A DNA stretch of 64,000 nucleotides from an uncultured Microcaldota archaeon. Lineage in GTDB: Archaea > Micrarchaeota > Micrarchaeia > Norongarragalinales > CAINOH01. The DNA is taken from NCBI GenBank assembly GCA_903851445.1, contig CAINOH010000024.1:18080-82079 (forward strand). The letters are read 5' to 3'. Both the position numbers and the translations under genes were made by a program. Positions 50,939 to 60,037 of the stretch are shown piece after piece; position 1 is the stretch's first letter; the number at the start of each line of letters is the position of its first letter. The notes below the pieces were generated by a model. The model made no database searches, was not told where the DNA came from, and saw only the letters and a program-made list of their open reading frames with translations.

Positions 50939-52096
50939 ATGAAGATAGGCATCCTGACTGGCACCCGGCCGGACATAATCAAGATGGCTCCCCTCTATTG
51001 GGAGGCCAAAAAGCGCTGCCACAAACCGGTTCTCATCCATTCCGGCCAGCACTATTCCGACCACCTGTTCACAGGCGTGTACGAGAGCATGGATTTGCCC
51101 CAGCCGGCACACCGCTTTGAACTGGGAGAATGCAGGACTCCTGCGCAGAGCGTAGGCAGGATGATCCTGGCACTGGACAAGTTGCTGAATGCCGAAAAGG
51201 ACTTCGACATCATGCTGGTCCACGGCGACACCATGACCTCGATGGCCGGGGCGCTGACTTCCTACCTTTCCCTGGTACCTGTTGGCCACATCGAGGCCGG
51301 GCTGCGCACTTTTAGCCGCGAACCGTTCCCCGAACAACTGGACACGCGGTGCTCGGATGCCGCTTCCGACCTTTACTTTGCAGCCACCAAGACCAACGAG
51401 CGCAACCTGCAGAACGAGGGGTTCGCCAAGGACCGCATCTACACTGTCGGGAACACCGTTGTTGACGCGGCAATCTGGGCCGCCAAGCGGGGCGAAAGCG
51501 GGAAAGGCTTCTTTTTGTCGCACGGCATTGACTTTACCAAACCCACAATCTACTATTCCATCCACCGCCGCGAGACCACCCTGTCCAAGGAGCGCTTTGT
51601 AGCTGCTGCAAAGGGTGCGATTGCGCTTGCAAGGAAAGGCTATTGCGTGGTGTGGTCAATCCGGCCGGGCACCAAGGCGGCAATCAAGGACTACGGCCTG
51701 GAGGCTTTGATCAAGTCCGAACCTAATGTCATCCGCATTGAGGAAATCCCCTCCTACCCGCACATAATGTTCCTGATGAGCAAGTGCCGCTTTGTTTGCA
51801 CCGACTCGGGCTCGATGCAGGAGGAAGCCGCTGCACTGCACATTCCCTGCATCACCGTACGCTACGTCACCGACCGGCCCGAGAGCGTGGAGGCTGGCGC
51901 GAACATCCTTGCCCCGCCCGACAAGGCTGAGACCATTGCAAAGGCAGCTGACTTTGTCGAAAAGAACCACGCTAAGATGTCCAAGGCCAGGAACCCATAT
52001 GGCGAGGGCAACGCAAGCAAGCTCATCTTCGACGCAATCGAGGACTGGCACAGGAAGGGCCGCGAGAAGCTTATTGGCTGGGAGCACGAAAAATAG
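50939..52096 (+). CDS. wecB: UDP-N-acetylglucosamine 2-epimerase (non-hydrolysing)
   Basis: Converts UDP-GlcNAc to UDP-ManNAc for surface glycans. 385 residues, GT-B fold. Motifs: GTRPDIIKMAPLYWEAKKR, LIHSGQHYSDHL, MLVHGDTMTS, GHIEAGLRTFSREPFPEQLDTRCSD, VGNTVVDA, YSIHRRETT and the C-terminal CTDSGSMQEEAAALHIPCITVRYVTDRPE. Length matches the family (about 370-385). It opens the polysaccharide cluster, with no obvious ribosome binding site before ATG 50939. Confidence 0.93.
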   Translation: MKIGILTGTRPDIIKMAPLYWEAKKRCHKPVLIHSGQHYSDHLFTGVYESMDLPQPAHRFELGECRTPAQSVGRMILALDKLLNAEKDFDIMLVHGDTMTSMAGALTSYLSLVPVGHIEAGLRTFSREPFPEQLDTRCSDAASDLYFAATKTNERNLQNEGFAKDRIYTVGNTVVDAAIWAAKRGESGKGFFLSHGIDFTKPTIYYSIHRRETTLSKERFVAAAKGAIALARKGYCVVWSIRPGTKAAIKDYGLEALIKSEPNVIRIEEIPSYPHIMFLMSKCRFVCTDSGSMQEEAAALHIPCITVRYVTDRPESVEAGANILAPPDKAETIAKAADFVEKNHAKMSKARNPYGEGNASKLIFDAIEDWHRKGREKLIGWEHEK

Positions 52097-52187
52097 CCCA
52101 TTGAAAAGCCATTAATTAACAAATTGCCCCAAGACTTACTGAAGATTTTCGTAATTCTTAAAATTAAGAACCAGCAAGGTCGTACAG

Positions 52188-52976
52188 ATGGAAGATACTC
52201 CCGTAGTGATTTGGTGCGGCGGAAAAGGCACGCGGCTTCGCGAAGAGACGGAATACAAGCCAAAGCCCATGGTAGAAATCGGCGGAAACCCCATACTCTG
52301 GCACATAATGAAGATATACTCGCACTACGGATTCCGCAACTTCGTGCTTGCACTAGGATACAAGGGAAACTTGATTCGCGACTATTTTGCCAACTACGAC
52401 CTGATGAACTCCGATGTCACGCTCAGGCTCGGCTCGAAGGAGCGGGTAGAGCCCCACAACGGCCACGACGAACGAGATTGGAACGTGACCCTCGTTGACA
52501 CGGGCCAGGAAGCGATGACCGGCGCAAGACTGAAGCGTGTTCAAAAGTACGTTGGAAATGATACGTTCATGGCAACGTACGGTGACGCGGTCACTGACGA
52601 AAATATAAAAACTCTTTTTGACTTTCACAAAAAGCAGCTCAAGCAAAAGAGGATTGCGACAGTGTCCGGCATTCGGCCGCCCTCGCGCTTTGGCGAACTG
52701 CAACTGGACGGGGATGTAGTAGTATCTTTCATAGAAAAACCCAAGCTGAATGCCTGGGTCAATGGCGGTTTTTTTGTCCTGGAACCGGATGTGTTCGACT
52801 ATATAGATGACTCCGAGTCGTGTGTGTTTGAAAAGAAGCCGCTTGAGAAGCTTGCGCATGACCGGAAGCTTTCGATATACAAGCACGAAGGTTTCTGGCA
52901 CTCGATGGACACGTACAAGGATGCGCTTGACCTCAACGAGCTTTGGGCAAGGAACGCCCCTTGGAAAATTTGGTAA
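52188..52976 (+). CDS. rfbF: Glucose-1-phosphate cytidylyltransferase
   Basis: 262 residues. Makes CDP-glucose from CTP and glucose-1-phosphate, the first step of CDP-3,6-dideoxyhexose synthesis. Nucleotidyltransferase motif WCGGKGTRLREETEYKPKPMVEIGGNPILWHIMKIY is typical of RfbF, as are FVLALGYKGNLIRDYF, NVTLVDTGQEAMTGARLKRV, ATYGDAVTDENI and WVNGGFFVLEPDVFDYI. The final FWHSMDTYKDALDLNELW is the family ending. The ATG follows AAGGTCG. The next enzymes of the pathway are encoded downstream. Confidence 0.94.
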   Translation: MEDTPVVIWCGGKGTRLREETEYKPKPMVEIGGNPILWHIMKIYSHYGFRNFVLALGYKGNLIRDYFANYDLMNSDVTLRLGSKERVEPHNGHDERDWNVTLVDTGQEAMTGARLKRVQKYVGNDTFMATYGDAVTDENIKTLFDFHKKQLKQKRIATVSGIRPPSRFGELQLDGDVVVSFIEKPKLNAWVNGGFFVLEPDVFDYIDDSESCVFEKKPLEKLAHDRKLSIYKHEGFWHSMDTYKDALDLNELWARNAPWKIW

Positions 52977-53031
52977 GAATCGGATAAATTCAGTAACATT
53001 TCAGGTCTAAGTCCTGCGGCGTTTCGCAATC

Positions 53032-55233
53032 ATGAGAATATTGGTTACCGGTTCGTCCGGGTTCATAGGAAAAAACCTTGTCTCTACTCTTTTGAAATCG
53101 CACGAGGTAGCGGGCCTCTCTTCTTCATTCGGCCGCTGGACTGACTTTGCAGTTGACATCAGTGACAATAAACAAGTGGCAGAGGCGCTTGATATCTTCA
53201 AGCCCGATGTTATTGTCAATTGTGCAGCATTCTCAAACGTGGATGGTTGTGAGACTGACCAAAAGAAAGCCATGGCAGTAAACGTAGAAGGCACCGCAAA
53301 CCTTTGCCAGTGGGCAAGCAAAGCGAGTGTAAAATTCGTTCAGATTTCAACGGACTATGTCTACTCAGGCGAGTCGGGCTCCGTCTATACCGAGGAAAGC
53401 CCAACTAAGCCCTTGAACGTTTATGCAAAGACCAAGCTCTTGGCCGAAGAGGAGGCGTCCAAGGTCAAAAACCACACAATCCTTCGGACCACTTCGGTTT
53501 ACGGGTTCGACCCTGCTGGAAAGAACTTTTTGATGCAGCTTTTGGACGCAAAAAAAAAGCGCAAGATACCAACAGACCAAATCAACAACCCGACAGACGT
53601 CCAGCTTCTTTGCCAGTACGTTGCAGCAGTCGTTGACAAGGACATCCGGGGTACTTTCCTGGCAACGGGGCCGGAGACTCTTGACCGCTACTCTTTTGCC
53701 CAGAAGATAATCAAGGTTTTTGACCTGGAGCCCCTGCTTTTTGCGGCCGCAAAGACCTCCAAGCTCGGCCAGAAGGCAAAAAGGCCGCTGAACCTGACAA
53801 CAAGCTCGAAGAAATTGCAGAAGCTCACGGGAATAGTTCCCTTGGGCATTGATGAAAGCCTGCAAAGGGTTAAAGCTGAAATGACTTCAACCGAAGGCAT
53901 CGAGAAAGCCATTTTTGCGCAGGTGGAAAGCTATTACTCTGCCAAGTTTTCGGGTAGGAAGTTCAAGCTTGGCGAGCAGTACATAAACGCTGCAAACAAG
54001 GTCTTTGACTCCGACGAGCTTACCAACGGCGTGCGAGCCGTCCTTGACTGCTGGTGGACGGAAGGAAGGTTTGCTTTGGAATTCGAGAAAAAACTTTCAG
54101 CGTTCCTTGGAGTAAAACACGTCGCGCTTACCAACTCCGGCTCTTCCTCCAACCTGATTGCGCTCTCCAGCCTGACCTCGCACCTTCTGAAGGAGCGTGC
54201 GCTCAAGCCGGGTGATGAAGTGATTACGGTTGCAGCCGGCTTTCCGACAACAGTCAACCCGATAATTCAGCTTGGGCTGGTGCCGGTTTTTGTGGACGTT
54301 GACTTGGATACGCTCAACATCGACTCCCAGCTCGTAGAGAACGCCATTTCCCCAAAAACCAAGGCAATCATGGTTGCGCACACTCTCGGCAACCCGTTTG
54401 ATTTGGACGCAATCATGGCGATTGCCAAGAAGCACAAGCTGTGGGTAATCGAAGACTCTTGCGATGCCCTTGGCGCGGAGTGGGACGGGCGCAAGGTCGG
54501 AAGCATCGCAGACATTGCAACCTTTAGCTTCTACCCCGCCCATCAGATGACCATGGGCGAGGGCGGCGCGATTGCAACCAGCAACCCGCTGCTTTACCAG
54601 ATTATTTGCTCTGTCCGCGACTGGGGCCGCGACTGCTGGTGCAAGCCTGGAAAGGACAACACCTGCGGCGCGCGCTTTACCCAACAGCACGGCAAACTGC
54701 CTTTCGGGTTCGACCACAAGTATGTTTACTCGCACCTGGGCTACAACTTGAAGCTCACTGACATGCAGGTGGCTATTGGGCTTGCGCAGTTGAAGAAACT
54801 GCCGAGGTTTGTGAAAGCCAGGCGATCAAACAAGAAGAGGCTTCTGGACGCGCTTGGCAAGTACTCCAAGTACTTCCTCTTCCAAAAGCCGCTTGCGAAG
54901 GCGAACCCGTCCTGGTTTGGCTTCACTATTACCTTAAAGGAAGGCTGCCCGTTCTCGCGGGTTGACTTGGTCAAGTTCCTCGATTCGAAGAAAATCAACA
55001 CGCGGCCGGTCTTTGGCGGCAACCTTACTAGGCAACCATATTTTGAGAACGTTAAGTACAGGGCTGTGGGCGGGCTTTCCAACACTGACTACGTGATGGA
55101 GAACACGTTCTGGATAAGCTGCGACCCCAGCCTTACCGACGAGAAGGTAGGGTATATTACCGGGGCGTTTGATGAATTCATCTCAAAGCATTCGAAAGCC
55201 GCAATAGGCAAACCAGGTGAAGGAAGGAAATGA
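53032..55233 (+). CDS. RmlD-like reductase fused to RfbH-type 3-dehydrase
   Basis: 733 residues. Residues 1 to about 290 are an RmlD-like SDR (ILVTGSSGFIGKNLV, NCAAFSNVDGCE, STDYVYSG, NVYAKTKLLAEE). Residues about 300 to 733 are an RfbH/AscC-type CDP-4-keto-6-deoxyglucose 3-dehydrase with GRKFKLGEQYINAA, LTNSGSSSNLIALSSL, EDSCDALGAEWDG and FSFYPAHQMTMGEGGA. In that motif His504 replaces the usual PLP-binding Lys, the hallmark of this dehydrase. A Cys-rich stretch (DCWCKPGKDNTCG) provides iron-sulfur ligands. The fusion may couple C3-deoxygenation with ketoreduction. Stop overlaps the next start (ATGA). Confidence 0.92.
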   Translation: MRILVTGSSGFIGKNLVSTLLKSHEVAGLSSSFGRWTDFAVDISDNKQVAEALDIFKPDVIVNCAAFSNVDGCETDQKKAMAVNVEGTANLCQWASKASVKFVQISTDYVYSGESGSVYTEESPTKPLNVYAKTKLLAEEEASKVKNHTILRTTSVYGFDPAGKNFLMQLLDAKKKRKIPTDQINNPTDVQLLCQYVAAVVDKDIRGTFLATGPETLDRYSFAQKIIKVFDLEPLLFAAAKTSKLGQKAKRPLNLTTSSKKLQKLTGIVPLGIDESLQRVKAEMTSTEGIEKAIFAQVESYYSAKFSGRKFKLGEQYINAANKVFDSDELTNGVRAVLDCWWTEGRFALEFEKKLSAFLGVKHVALTNSGSSSNLIALSSLTSHLLKERALKPGDEVITVAAGFPTTVNPIIQLGLVPVFVDVDLDTLNIDSQLVENAISPKTKAIMVAHTLGNPFDLDAIMAIAKKHKLWVIEDSCDALGAEWDGRKVGSIADIATFSFYPAHQMTMGEGGAIATSNPLLYQIICSVRDWGRDCWCKPGKDNTCGARFTQQHGKLPFGFDHKYVYSHLGYNLKLTDMQVAIGLAQLKKLPRFVKARRSNKKRLLDALGKYSKYFLFQKPLAKANPSWFGFTITLKEGCPFSRVDLVKFLDSKKINTRPVFGGNLTRQPYFENVKYRAVGGLSNTDYVMENTFWISCDPSLTDEKVGYITGAFDEFISKHSKAAIGKPGEGRK

Positions 55234-55685
55234 TTGACGGCGTCAAGGTCATCCCGCTTAAGCAGATTCCGGACGAGCGCGGCAAGATAATGCACATGCT
55301 CAAGGCCACCGACCCCTACTTTGAGAAGTTCGGGGAGATTTACTTTTCCCTAGCCTGGCCCGGCGCGGTGAAGGCGTGGCACGTTCACAAGACCATGACC
55401 TTGAACTACGCAGTGGTAAGCGGAAGGATTAAGCTCGTGCTCTATGACAAGCGGCCCAAGTCGCCCACCAAGGGCGAGCTTATGGAGCTTTTCATCGGCG
55501 ATGACAACTATTGCCTGGTGCGCGTCCCTCCGGGAGTAGTGAACGGGTTCAAGCCCTACGGCGACGACTCGAAGCCGGCGATTGTCGCAAACTGCGCAAC
55601 AGAGACACACGACCCGAAAGAAATCGAGAGGATTGACCCGCTCTCCAAAGAAATCCCTTACAATTGGAATGTAAAGCATGGTTGA
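55230..55685 (+). CDS. RmlC-like cupin, putative CDP-sugar epimerase
   Basis: 151 residues of the dTDP-4-dehydrorhamnose 3,5-epimerase cupin fold: IPLKQIPDERGKIMHMLKATDPYFEKFGEIYFSLAWPGAVKAWHVHKTMTLNYAVVSGRIKLVLYD, then VRVPPGVVNGFKPYGDD. The WHVHK region provides the catalytic His. It is shorter than RmlC (about 180) and resembles the single-epimerisation type, such as the AscE-like 5-epimerase of ascarylose synthesis. It overlaps the fusion gene by 4 bp, so it acts in the same CDP-sugar pathway. It converges with rfbG, with no gap. Confidence 0.85.
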   Translation: MIDGVKVIPLKQIPDERGKIMHMLKATDPYFEKFGEIYFSLAWPGAVKAWHVHKTMTLNYAVVSGRIKLVLYDKRPKSPTKGELMELFIGDDNYCLVRVPPGVVNGFKPYGDDSKPAIVANCATETHDPKEIERIDPLSKEIPYNWNVKHG

Positions 55686-56822
55686 CTATTTTTCAGCAGC
55701 CCAAACTTTCCGAGCTTTTTGGGAGTAGGTTGCGATTTGTTCAGTACTCAAGTCAAGAAGAGCAGCAGGGCTTTGCTTTCCATAGAACGCCCTATACCAA
55801 CGCACAGTTTCACCAAGGGTCAGGTCCAAGTCGTACACCGCCTGCCACTTGAGCTTCTGCTTTGCCTTCGCAGAGTCTAAATTAAGATAGGCCGCCTCGT
55901 GAAGCTTAGCTTGCGAAATGACGGTATAATCTCCCGAACCCCAGAATCCGATGATTTTTCTCACTACGGTTTCTACCGGTGCGTCTGCATCAGGACCGAA
56001 ATTCCACGCGCCTTCGAATTTTTCGCCATCTTCACAAAGCCTTTTTGCAAGGAGCATATAACCTGAAAGGGGCTCCAGAACAAACTGCCAAGCCCGCGTG
56101 GCGTTTGGATTGCGAATCTCAATTTTCTTTCCTTCTGCAAGAGAGGTAACGCAGTCAGTAACGATGCGATATTTGGCCCAGTCGCCCCCACCCACCACGT
56201 TTCCTGCACGAACAGACGCAACGAATGCAGCGTCCTTGTCTTTTGAATGGTTGAAAAACGAGTTCTGGTAAGCGGATATTGCTAGTTCAGCACAGGCCTT
56301 GCTTGCACTATACGGGTCATAACCGCCGAGCCTGTCAGTCTCCTTAAAACTGCACTTAACATCCTTGTTCTCATAGCACTTGTCGGTAGTTATGCACACT
56401 ACTGCCTTTACTGACGGGGCGCACCTACATGCCTCCAGCACCTTGATTGTGCCAATGACGTTCGTCTCGAAAGTCTCAACCGGTTGCTGATATGACTCCA
56501 GCACCAACGGCTGTGCGGCCAAGTGAAATACTATCTCGGGGGAGTATTTCTTGAACACTTTTTGAAGTGCATCCAAGTCGTTTATGTCCCCTTCAACATG
56601 AACTATGCGTTCCTGCAGCCTCACAGCCTCGAAGAAGTTCGGTTCGGTCGGCGGCTTCAAAGAATAGCCGACGACCTTTGCGCCGAGGGCTGAAAACCAG
56701 AGGGCAAGCCACGAACCCTTGAAGCCCGTGTGCCCTGTCACGAGGATGGTTTTTCCCTCGAAGAACCCATCGAAAAGCAAGTCCTTGACTGCCGCGTCAT
56801 TCTTTTGCATAGTTTTTTTCAT
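55686..56822 (-). CDS. rfbG: CDP-glucose 4,6-dehydratase
   Basis: 378 residues. Converts CDP-glucose to CDP-4-keto-6-deoxyglucose. Extended SDR: NAD motif ILVTGHTGFKGSWLALWFSALGAKVVGYSL, HLAAQPLVLESYQQPVETFETNVIGT, ITTDKCYEN, YDPYSASKACAELAI (YxxxK), and RAGNVVGGGDWAKYRIVTDC, all typical of RfbG. The start may be ATG 56822 or 56810; both lie inside the end of the preceding epimerase gene. It is on the minus strand although its partners RfbF and RfbH are on the plus strand. Confidence 0.93.
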   Translation of the reverse strand: MKKTMQKNDAAVKDLLFDGFFEGKTILVTGHTGFKGSWLALWFSALGAKVVGYSLKPPTEPNFFEAVRLQERIVHVEGDINDLDALQKVFKKYSPEIVFHLAAQPLVLESYQQPVETFETNVIGTIKVLEACRCAPSVKAVVCITTDKCYENKDVKCSFKETDRLGGYDPYSASKACAELAISAYQNSFFNHSKDKDAAFVASVRAGNVVGGGDWAKYRIVTDCVTSLAEGKKIEIRNPNATRAWQFVLEPLSGYMLLAKRLCEDGEKFEGAWNFGPDADAPVETVVRKIIGFWGSGDYTVISQAKLHEAAYLNLDSAKAKQKLKWQAVYDLDLTLGETVRWYRAFYGKQSPAALLDLSTEQIATYSQKARKVWAAEK

Positions 56823-57720
56823 ACCAGTCTACCGTCTGCCGCAAACCATCTTCAATACTTGTTGTTGGGTTCCAACCAAGATATTTCTTTGCCTTATCTA
56901 TGCTGGAGAACCTGCGAGAATTCTCATTAAGCCGGGTCTTTTTCGAATAGGACACGTCCAATTTCTTGCTCATGATGCACTCTATGGCAGACACCAGTTC
57001 GTGCACGGTTATAGGCTCCGAACTTCCAATATTGACCGTGCCACCGGGTACATCCTTGTCAACTGCACAGGATATCGCCCTTGCAACGTCCTGAACGAAG
57101 ATATAATCAATCGCTATGTCTGGACTGTTGAGAAGAATTGACTTGCCCTCAAGACCGTTCGTGATTATATACGGGATTAGTTTAGAAGGGTTCTGGAACG
57201 GACCGTAAGCGGAGGAAGAGCGGATACTTGTACACTGGACGTCGTAGCGAACCCCGAAAAACTCGACGAGTTGCTCATTCGCAAACTTTGAAATAGAATA
57301 AGGAGAAAATGGGTCTGGGTTCTGAGTCTCAATAAACGGTGAGGGGTTGTTCCCGTAGACCTCTGCAGAACTCATACTGATTACCCGATTCAATTTCTTA
57401 CTCTCAAGCGCGCCGTTCAAAAGGTTAACCAAGCCGACCGTGTCATTTTCCAATATTTTTCTTGCGATGGAAATTTCCCTGCTGGTGTCAACAACGCCCA
57501 CAAGGTTGATTATGCACTCCGGCTGCAGCTGCCTGATGCTATTTCGCACATTTTCCTCATGCAACACGTCCAATTGGACGTAAGTAGTGTTCCCATGAGA
57601 AACTAGATCAGTGTTCTTGGCGTGGAAAATGAACAGTTCATCCTGCTTGCGGGTTTTCTCAAAATAATCCACAAGGTTCCGGCCAATGAAGCCCGTTCCG
57701 CCTGCGATGAGAATCTTCAA
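56797..57720 (-). CDS. NAD-dependent epimerase/dehydratase (extended SDR)
   Basis: 307 residues from a TTG start with GGTGA 7 nt upstream. NAD motif ILIAGGTGFIGRNLVDYF, MSSAEVYG, YSISKFANEQLVEFF (YxxxK), and C-terminal KAKKYLGWNPTTSIEDGLRQTVDWYEKNY. The lone sequence does not fix the substrate. In the context of RfbF/G/H/E it is a candidate for CDP-paratose synthase (RfbS-like 4-ketoreductase), or it acts on another sugar of the same glycan. It overlaps rfbG by 26 bp. Confidence 0.87.
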   Translation of the reverse strand: MKILIAGGTGFIGRNLVDYFEKTRKQDELFIFHAKNTDLVSHGNTTYVQLDVLHEENVRNSIRQLQPECIINLVGVVDTSREISIARKILENDTVGLVNLLNGALESKKLNRVISMSSAEVYGNNPSPFIETQNPDPFSPYSISKFANEQLVEFFGVRYDVQCTSIRSSSAYGPFQNPSKLIPYIITNGLEGKSILLNSPDIAIDYIFVQDVARAISCAVDKDVPGGTVNIGSSEPITVHELVSAIECIMSKKLDVSYSKKTRLNENSRRFSSIDKAKKYLGWNPTTSIEDGLRQTVDWYEKNYAKE

Positions 57721-57769
57721 GAGCGTTCACCCAAATCTGGAAATGTCATTTCGCTAATGCACCGTCAAC

Positions 57770-58804
57770 TCAACGGCCTTTTGGTACGATCCTCGCCCGA
57801 AGCGAGTAGAAGCCATATATGCCGAGAAATGAAAGGCACATGAACGGGTGTAAAAACCATGCCAAATCGGGCTTCTTTGCATAGCCACGTATCGAGTCGT
57901 ACAAGGGCTTTACGATTGTAATACTATAAAGGGCATATACAAGAAGGCGTAAGACATCAGTCCCTTTTTTAGGGTCGAATATCCTGTAGCGCCTCTCGCC
58001 CTCGTAACCCGCGACGCTGTCAAATTCCTTGGCATAGGCAGCGCGCTTTCGGAGGAAAGACCACAGGCCGTCAGCTGTGTTGTGGTAGATACAGTTCTTG
58101 ACGAAGGCAAACTTATTGTATCCTTTTCTAACCAAGTCGTAATTGACATCGATGTGAAAAAACGCTTCGGGCCTGGTGTCGGCATTGGCAATCAGCTCCT
58201 TTCTTCGGACCAAGAAACCGTTGCAACCTACTGTGGGAAGGTTTTCTGCATTGAATTCAACCAAGTAGTACTGCCTGTATTCCTTTGCCCTTCCGGATAG
58301 GTGCCAATCTTCGTAATACCACGCCATCCTGTCGGCCTTGCCCATGTAGAACGCAACCGGGTCGTTGAACCCGAAAAGCCCGAAATATCTGTTGAGCAGG
58401 CTTGATTTTTTTATGTAGCAATATCTAAGGGTCTGAGATGCAACTATTTCGGGGTTGTCCGTGAATGGGAAAACCATCTGCCTGAGCCAATTCGTGGTTG
58501 GTATGAAATTGTCTGAGTCAACGTATGCCGCTATATCGTTTTTCGAGCTGTGAAGGCCGACTGCCCGCCTAGCCTCTTGGCTGTTCCAATAGTCTTTCCT
58601 AATAATTATTCTGCCTCCTATTCTTCGTACATATTTTTTTGCGACATCAAGGGTACCGTCAGACGAGCCGGCATCAACTATGACAAGCTCAATCTTCGAC
58701 TGTGGATAATCCTGCGTCGCAATCCGTTCAAGGCAGATCTCAAGGTTTTTCCTGCAGTTGCGGGTAATGACAATGAAACTCACTGAGGGCAGTCTTTCGC
58801 GCAT
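57770..58804 (-). CDS. Family 2 glycosyltransferase
   Basis: 344 residues from ATG 58804, 7 nt after GAGTG (GTG 58813 possible). GT-A fold: PSVSFIVITRNCRKNLEICLERIATQDYPQSKIELVIVDAGSSDGTLDVAKKYV, then DIAAYVDSDNFIP with the metal-binding DxD-like DSD, and GCNGFLVRRKELI. One or two hydrophobic segments near the C-terminus (LLVYALYSITIVKPL; PFMCLSFLGIYGFYSL) place it at the membrane. It heads the minus-strand epimerase-rfbG block and diverges from rfbE. Confidence 0.9.
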   Translation of the reverse strand: MRERLPSVSFIVITRNCRKNLEICLERIATQDYPQSKIELVIVDAGSSDGTLDVAKKYVRRIGGRIIIRKDYWNSQEARRAVGLHSSKNDIAAYVDSDNFIPTTNWLRQMVFPFTDNPEIVASQTLRYCYIKKSSLLNRYFGLFGFNDPVAFYMGKADRMAWYYEDWHLSGRAKEYRQYYLVEFNAENLPTVGCNGFLVRRKELIANADTRPEAFFHIDVNYDLVRKGYNKFAFVKNCIYHNTADGLWSFLRKRAAYAKEFDSVAGYEGERRYRIFDPKKGTDVLRLLVYALYSITIVKPLYDSIRGYAKKPDLAWFLHPFMCLSFLGIYGFYSLRARIVPKGR

Positions 58805-58987
58805 TTGATTCACTCAATCCAATAAAACATATACCCTAAAGGACGCGGCGGATGGTTAAATTACCTTCCCAGTGTGAACCTTATATTGCCGCATAGGTTG
58901 ATTTCTTCAACCTTTTGGGCGAATGGCCGGCCAATCAACACGGGCGTCGTCCGCGCGGTTTCAACTAATCCACAACAGGTATCCATT

Positions 58988-60037
58988 ATGTCCAAGAAGG
59001 TGCTGATAACCGGGTCTGCAGGCCTCATAGGCTCCGAATCGGTTAAGTTCTTCTGCGAAAAAGACTTCGAAGTCACCGGCATAGACAATGATATGCGTTC
59101 GCAGTTCTTCGGAGCTGAAGCCAGCACAAAATGGAATTCCGACCTGCTTTCGAAGAGCTACTCGAGCTACAAGCACGTCTCTATGGACATACGCGACCAA
59201 AAGGAAATGACCGGGCTTTTTGAAAAGGAAGGTTTCGACCTGATTATCCACTGCGCAGCGCAGCCTTCGCACGACTGGGCTGCCAAAGACCCATTCACGG
59301 ACTTTACTGTGAACGCAAACGGCACGCTAAATGTCCTTGAGAACTACCGCAAGCACTCGCCTGATGCTGTGTTCATCTTCACTTCAACCAACAAAGTCTA
59401 CGGAGACACGCCGAACACGCTTCCGCTCATCGAGCAGGAGACGCGCTACGAGCTGCCAGCTGATCACCCATTCTACAACGGCATTGACGAAACGATGAGC
59501 ATAGACAACTCAAAGCATAGCCTCTTTGGTGTCTCAAAGGCTGCTGCTGACTTGCTGGTGCAGGAATACGGCAAGTATTTCGGGCTCAGGACCGCCGTTT
59601 TCCGTGGTGGCTGCCTGACAGGCCCGGCGCACTCGGGAACCGAGCTTCACGGTTTCTTGGCATACCTTGTAAAGTGCATAATCACAGGCCGAAAGTACAC
59701 CATATATGGTTACAAGGGAAAGCAAGTAAGGGACAACATCCACTCATACGACCTGGTCAACGCGTTCTATAATGTTTACCTGCACCCGAGGAAGGGTGAG
59801 GTATACAACATGGGCGGTTCGCGCCACTCAAACGTTTCAATGCTAGAGGCCATCCGCAAGATCGAGGAACTGACTGGGAAGAAGGCCAACATTGAATATG
59901 CTGAAAACAACCGGATTGGCGACCACATCTGGTACATTTCCGACGTCTCGAAGTTCAAGAAGCACTATCCCGATTGGAGCTTCAAGTACGACATTGACAT
60001 GATTCTGGAAGAAGAATGCGAACATGGACATTTCTAA
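58988..60037 (+). CDS. rfbE: CDP-paratose 2-epimerase (tyvelose epimerase)
   Basis: 349 residues from ATG 58988 ([22 protein letters not shown]); the listed upstream extension is unconserved. The RfbE signature is strong: [125 protein letters not shown] and [14 protein letters not shown]. It inverts C2 of CDP-paratose to give CDP-tyvelose. It overlaps the next glycosyltransferase gene by 14 bp. The presence of RfbE argues for tyvelose or a related 3,6-dideoxyhexose in the glycan. Confidence 0.92.
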   Translation: MSKKVLITGSAGLIGSESVKFFCEKDFEVTGIDNDMRSQFFGAEASTKWNSDLLSKSYSSYKHVSMDIRDQKEMTGLFEKEGFDLIIHCAAQPSHDWAAKDPFTDFTVNANGTLNVLENYRKHSPDAVFIFTSTNKVYGDTPNTLPLIEQETRYELPADHPFYNGIDETMSIDNSKHSLFGVSKAAADLLVQEYGKYFGLRTAVFRGGCLTGPAHSGTELHGFLAYLVKCIITGRKYTIYGYKGKQVRDNIHSYDLVNAFYNVYLHPRKGEVYNMGGSRHSNVSMLEAIRKIEELTGKKANIEYAENNRIGDHIWYISDVSKFKKHYPDWSFKYDIDMILEEECEHGHF

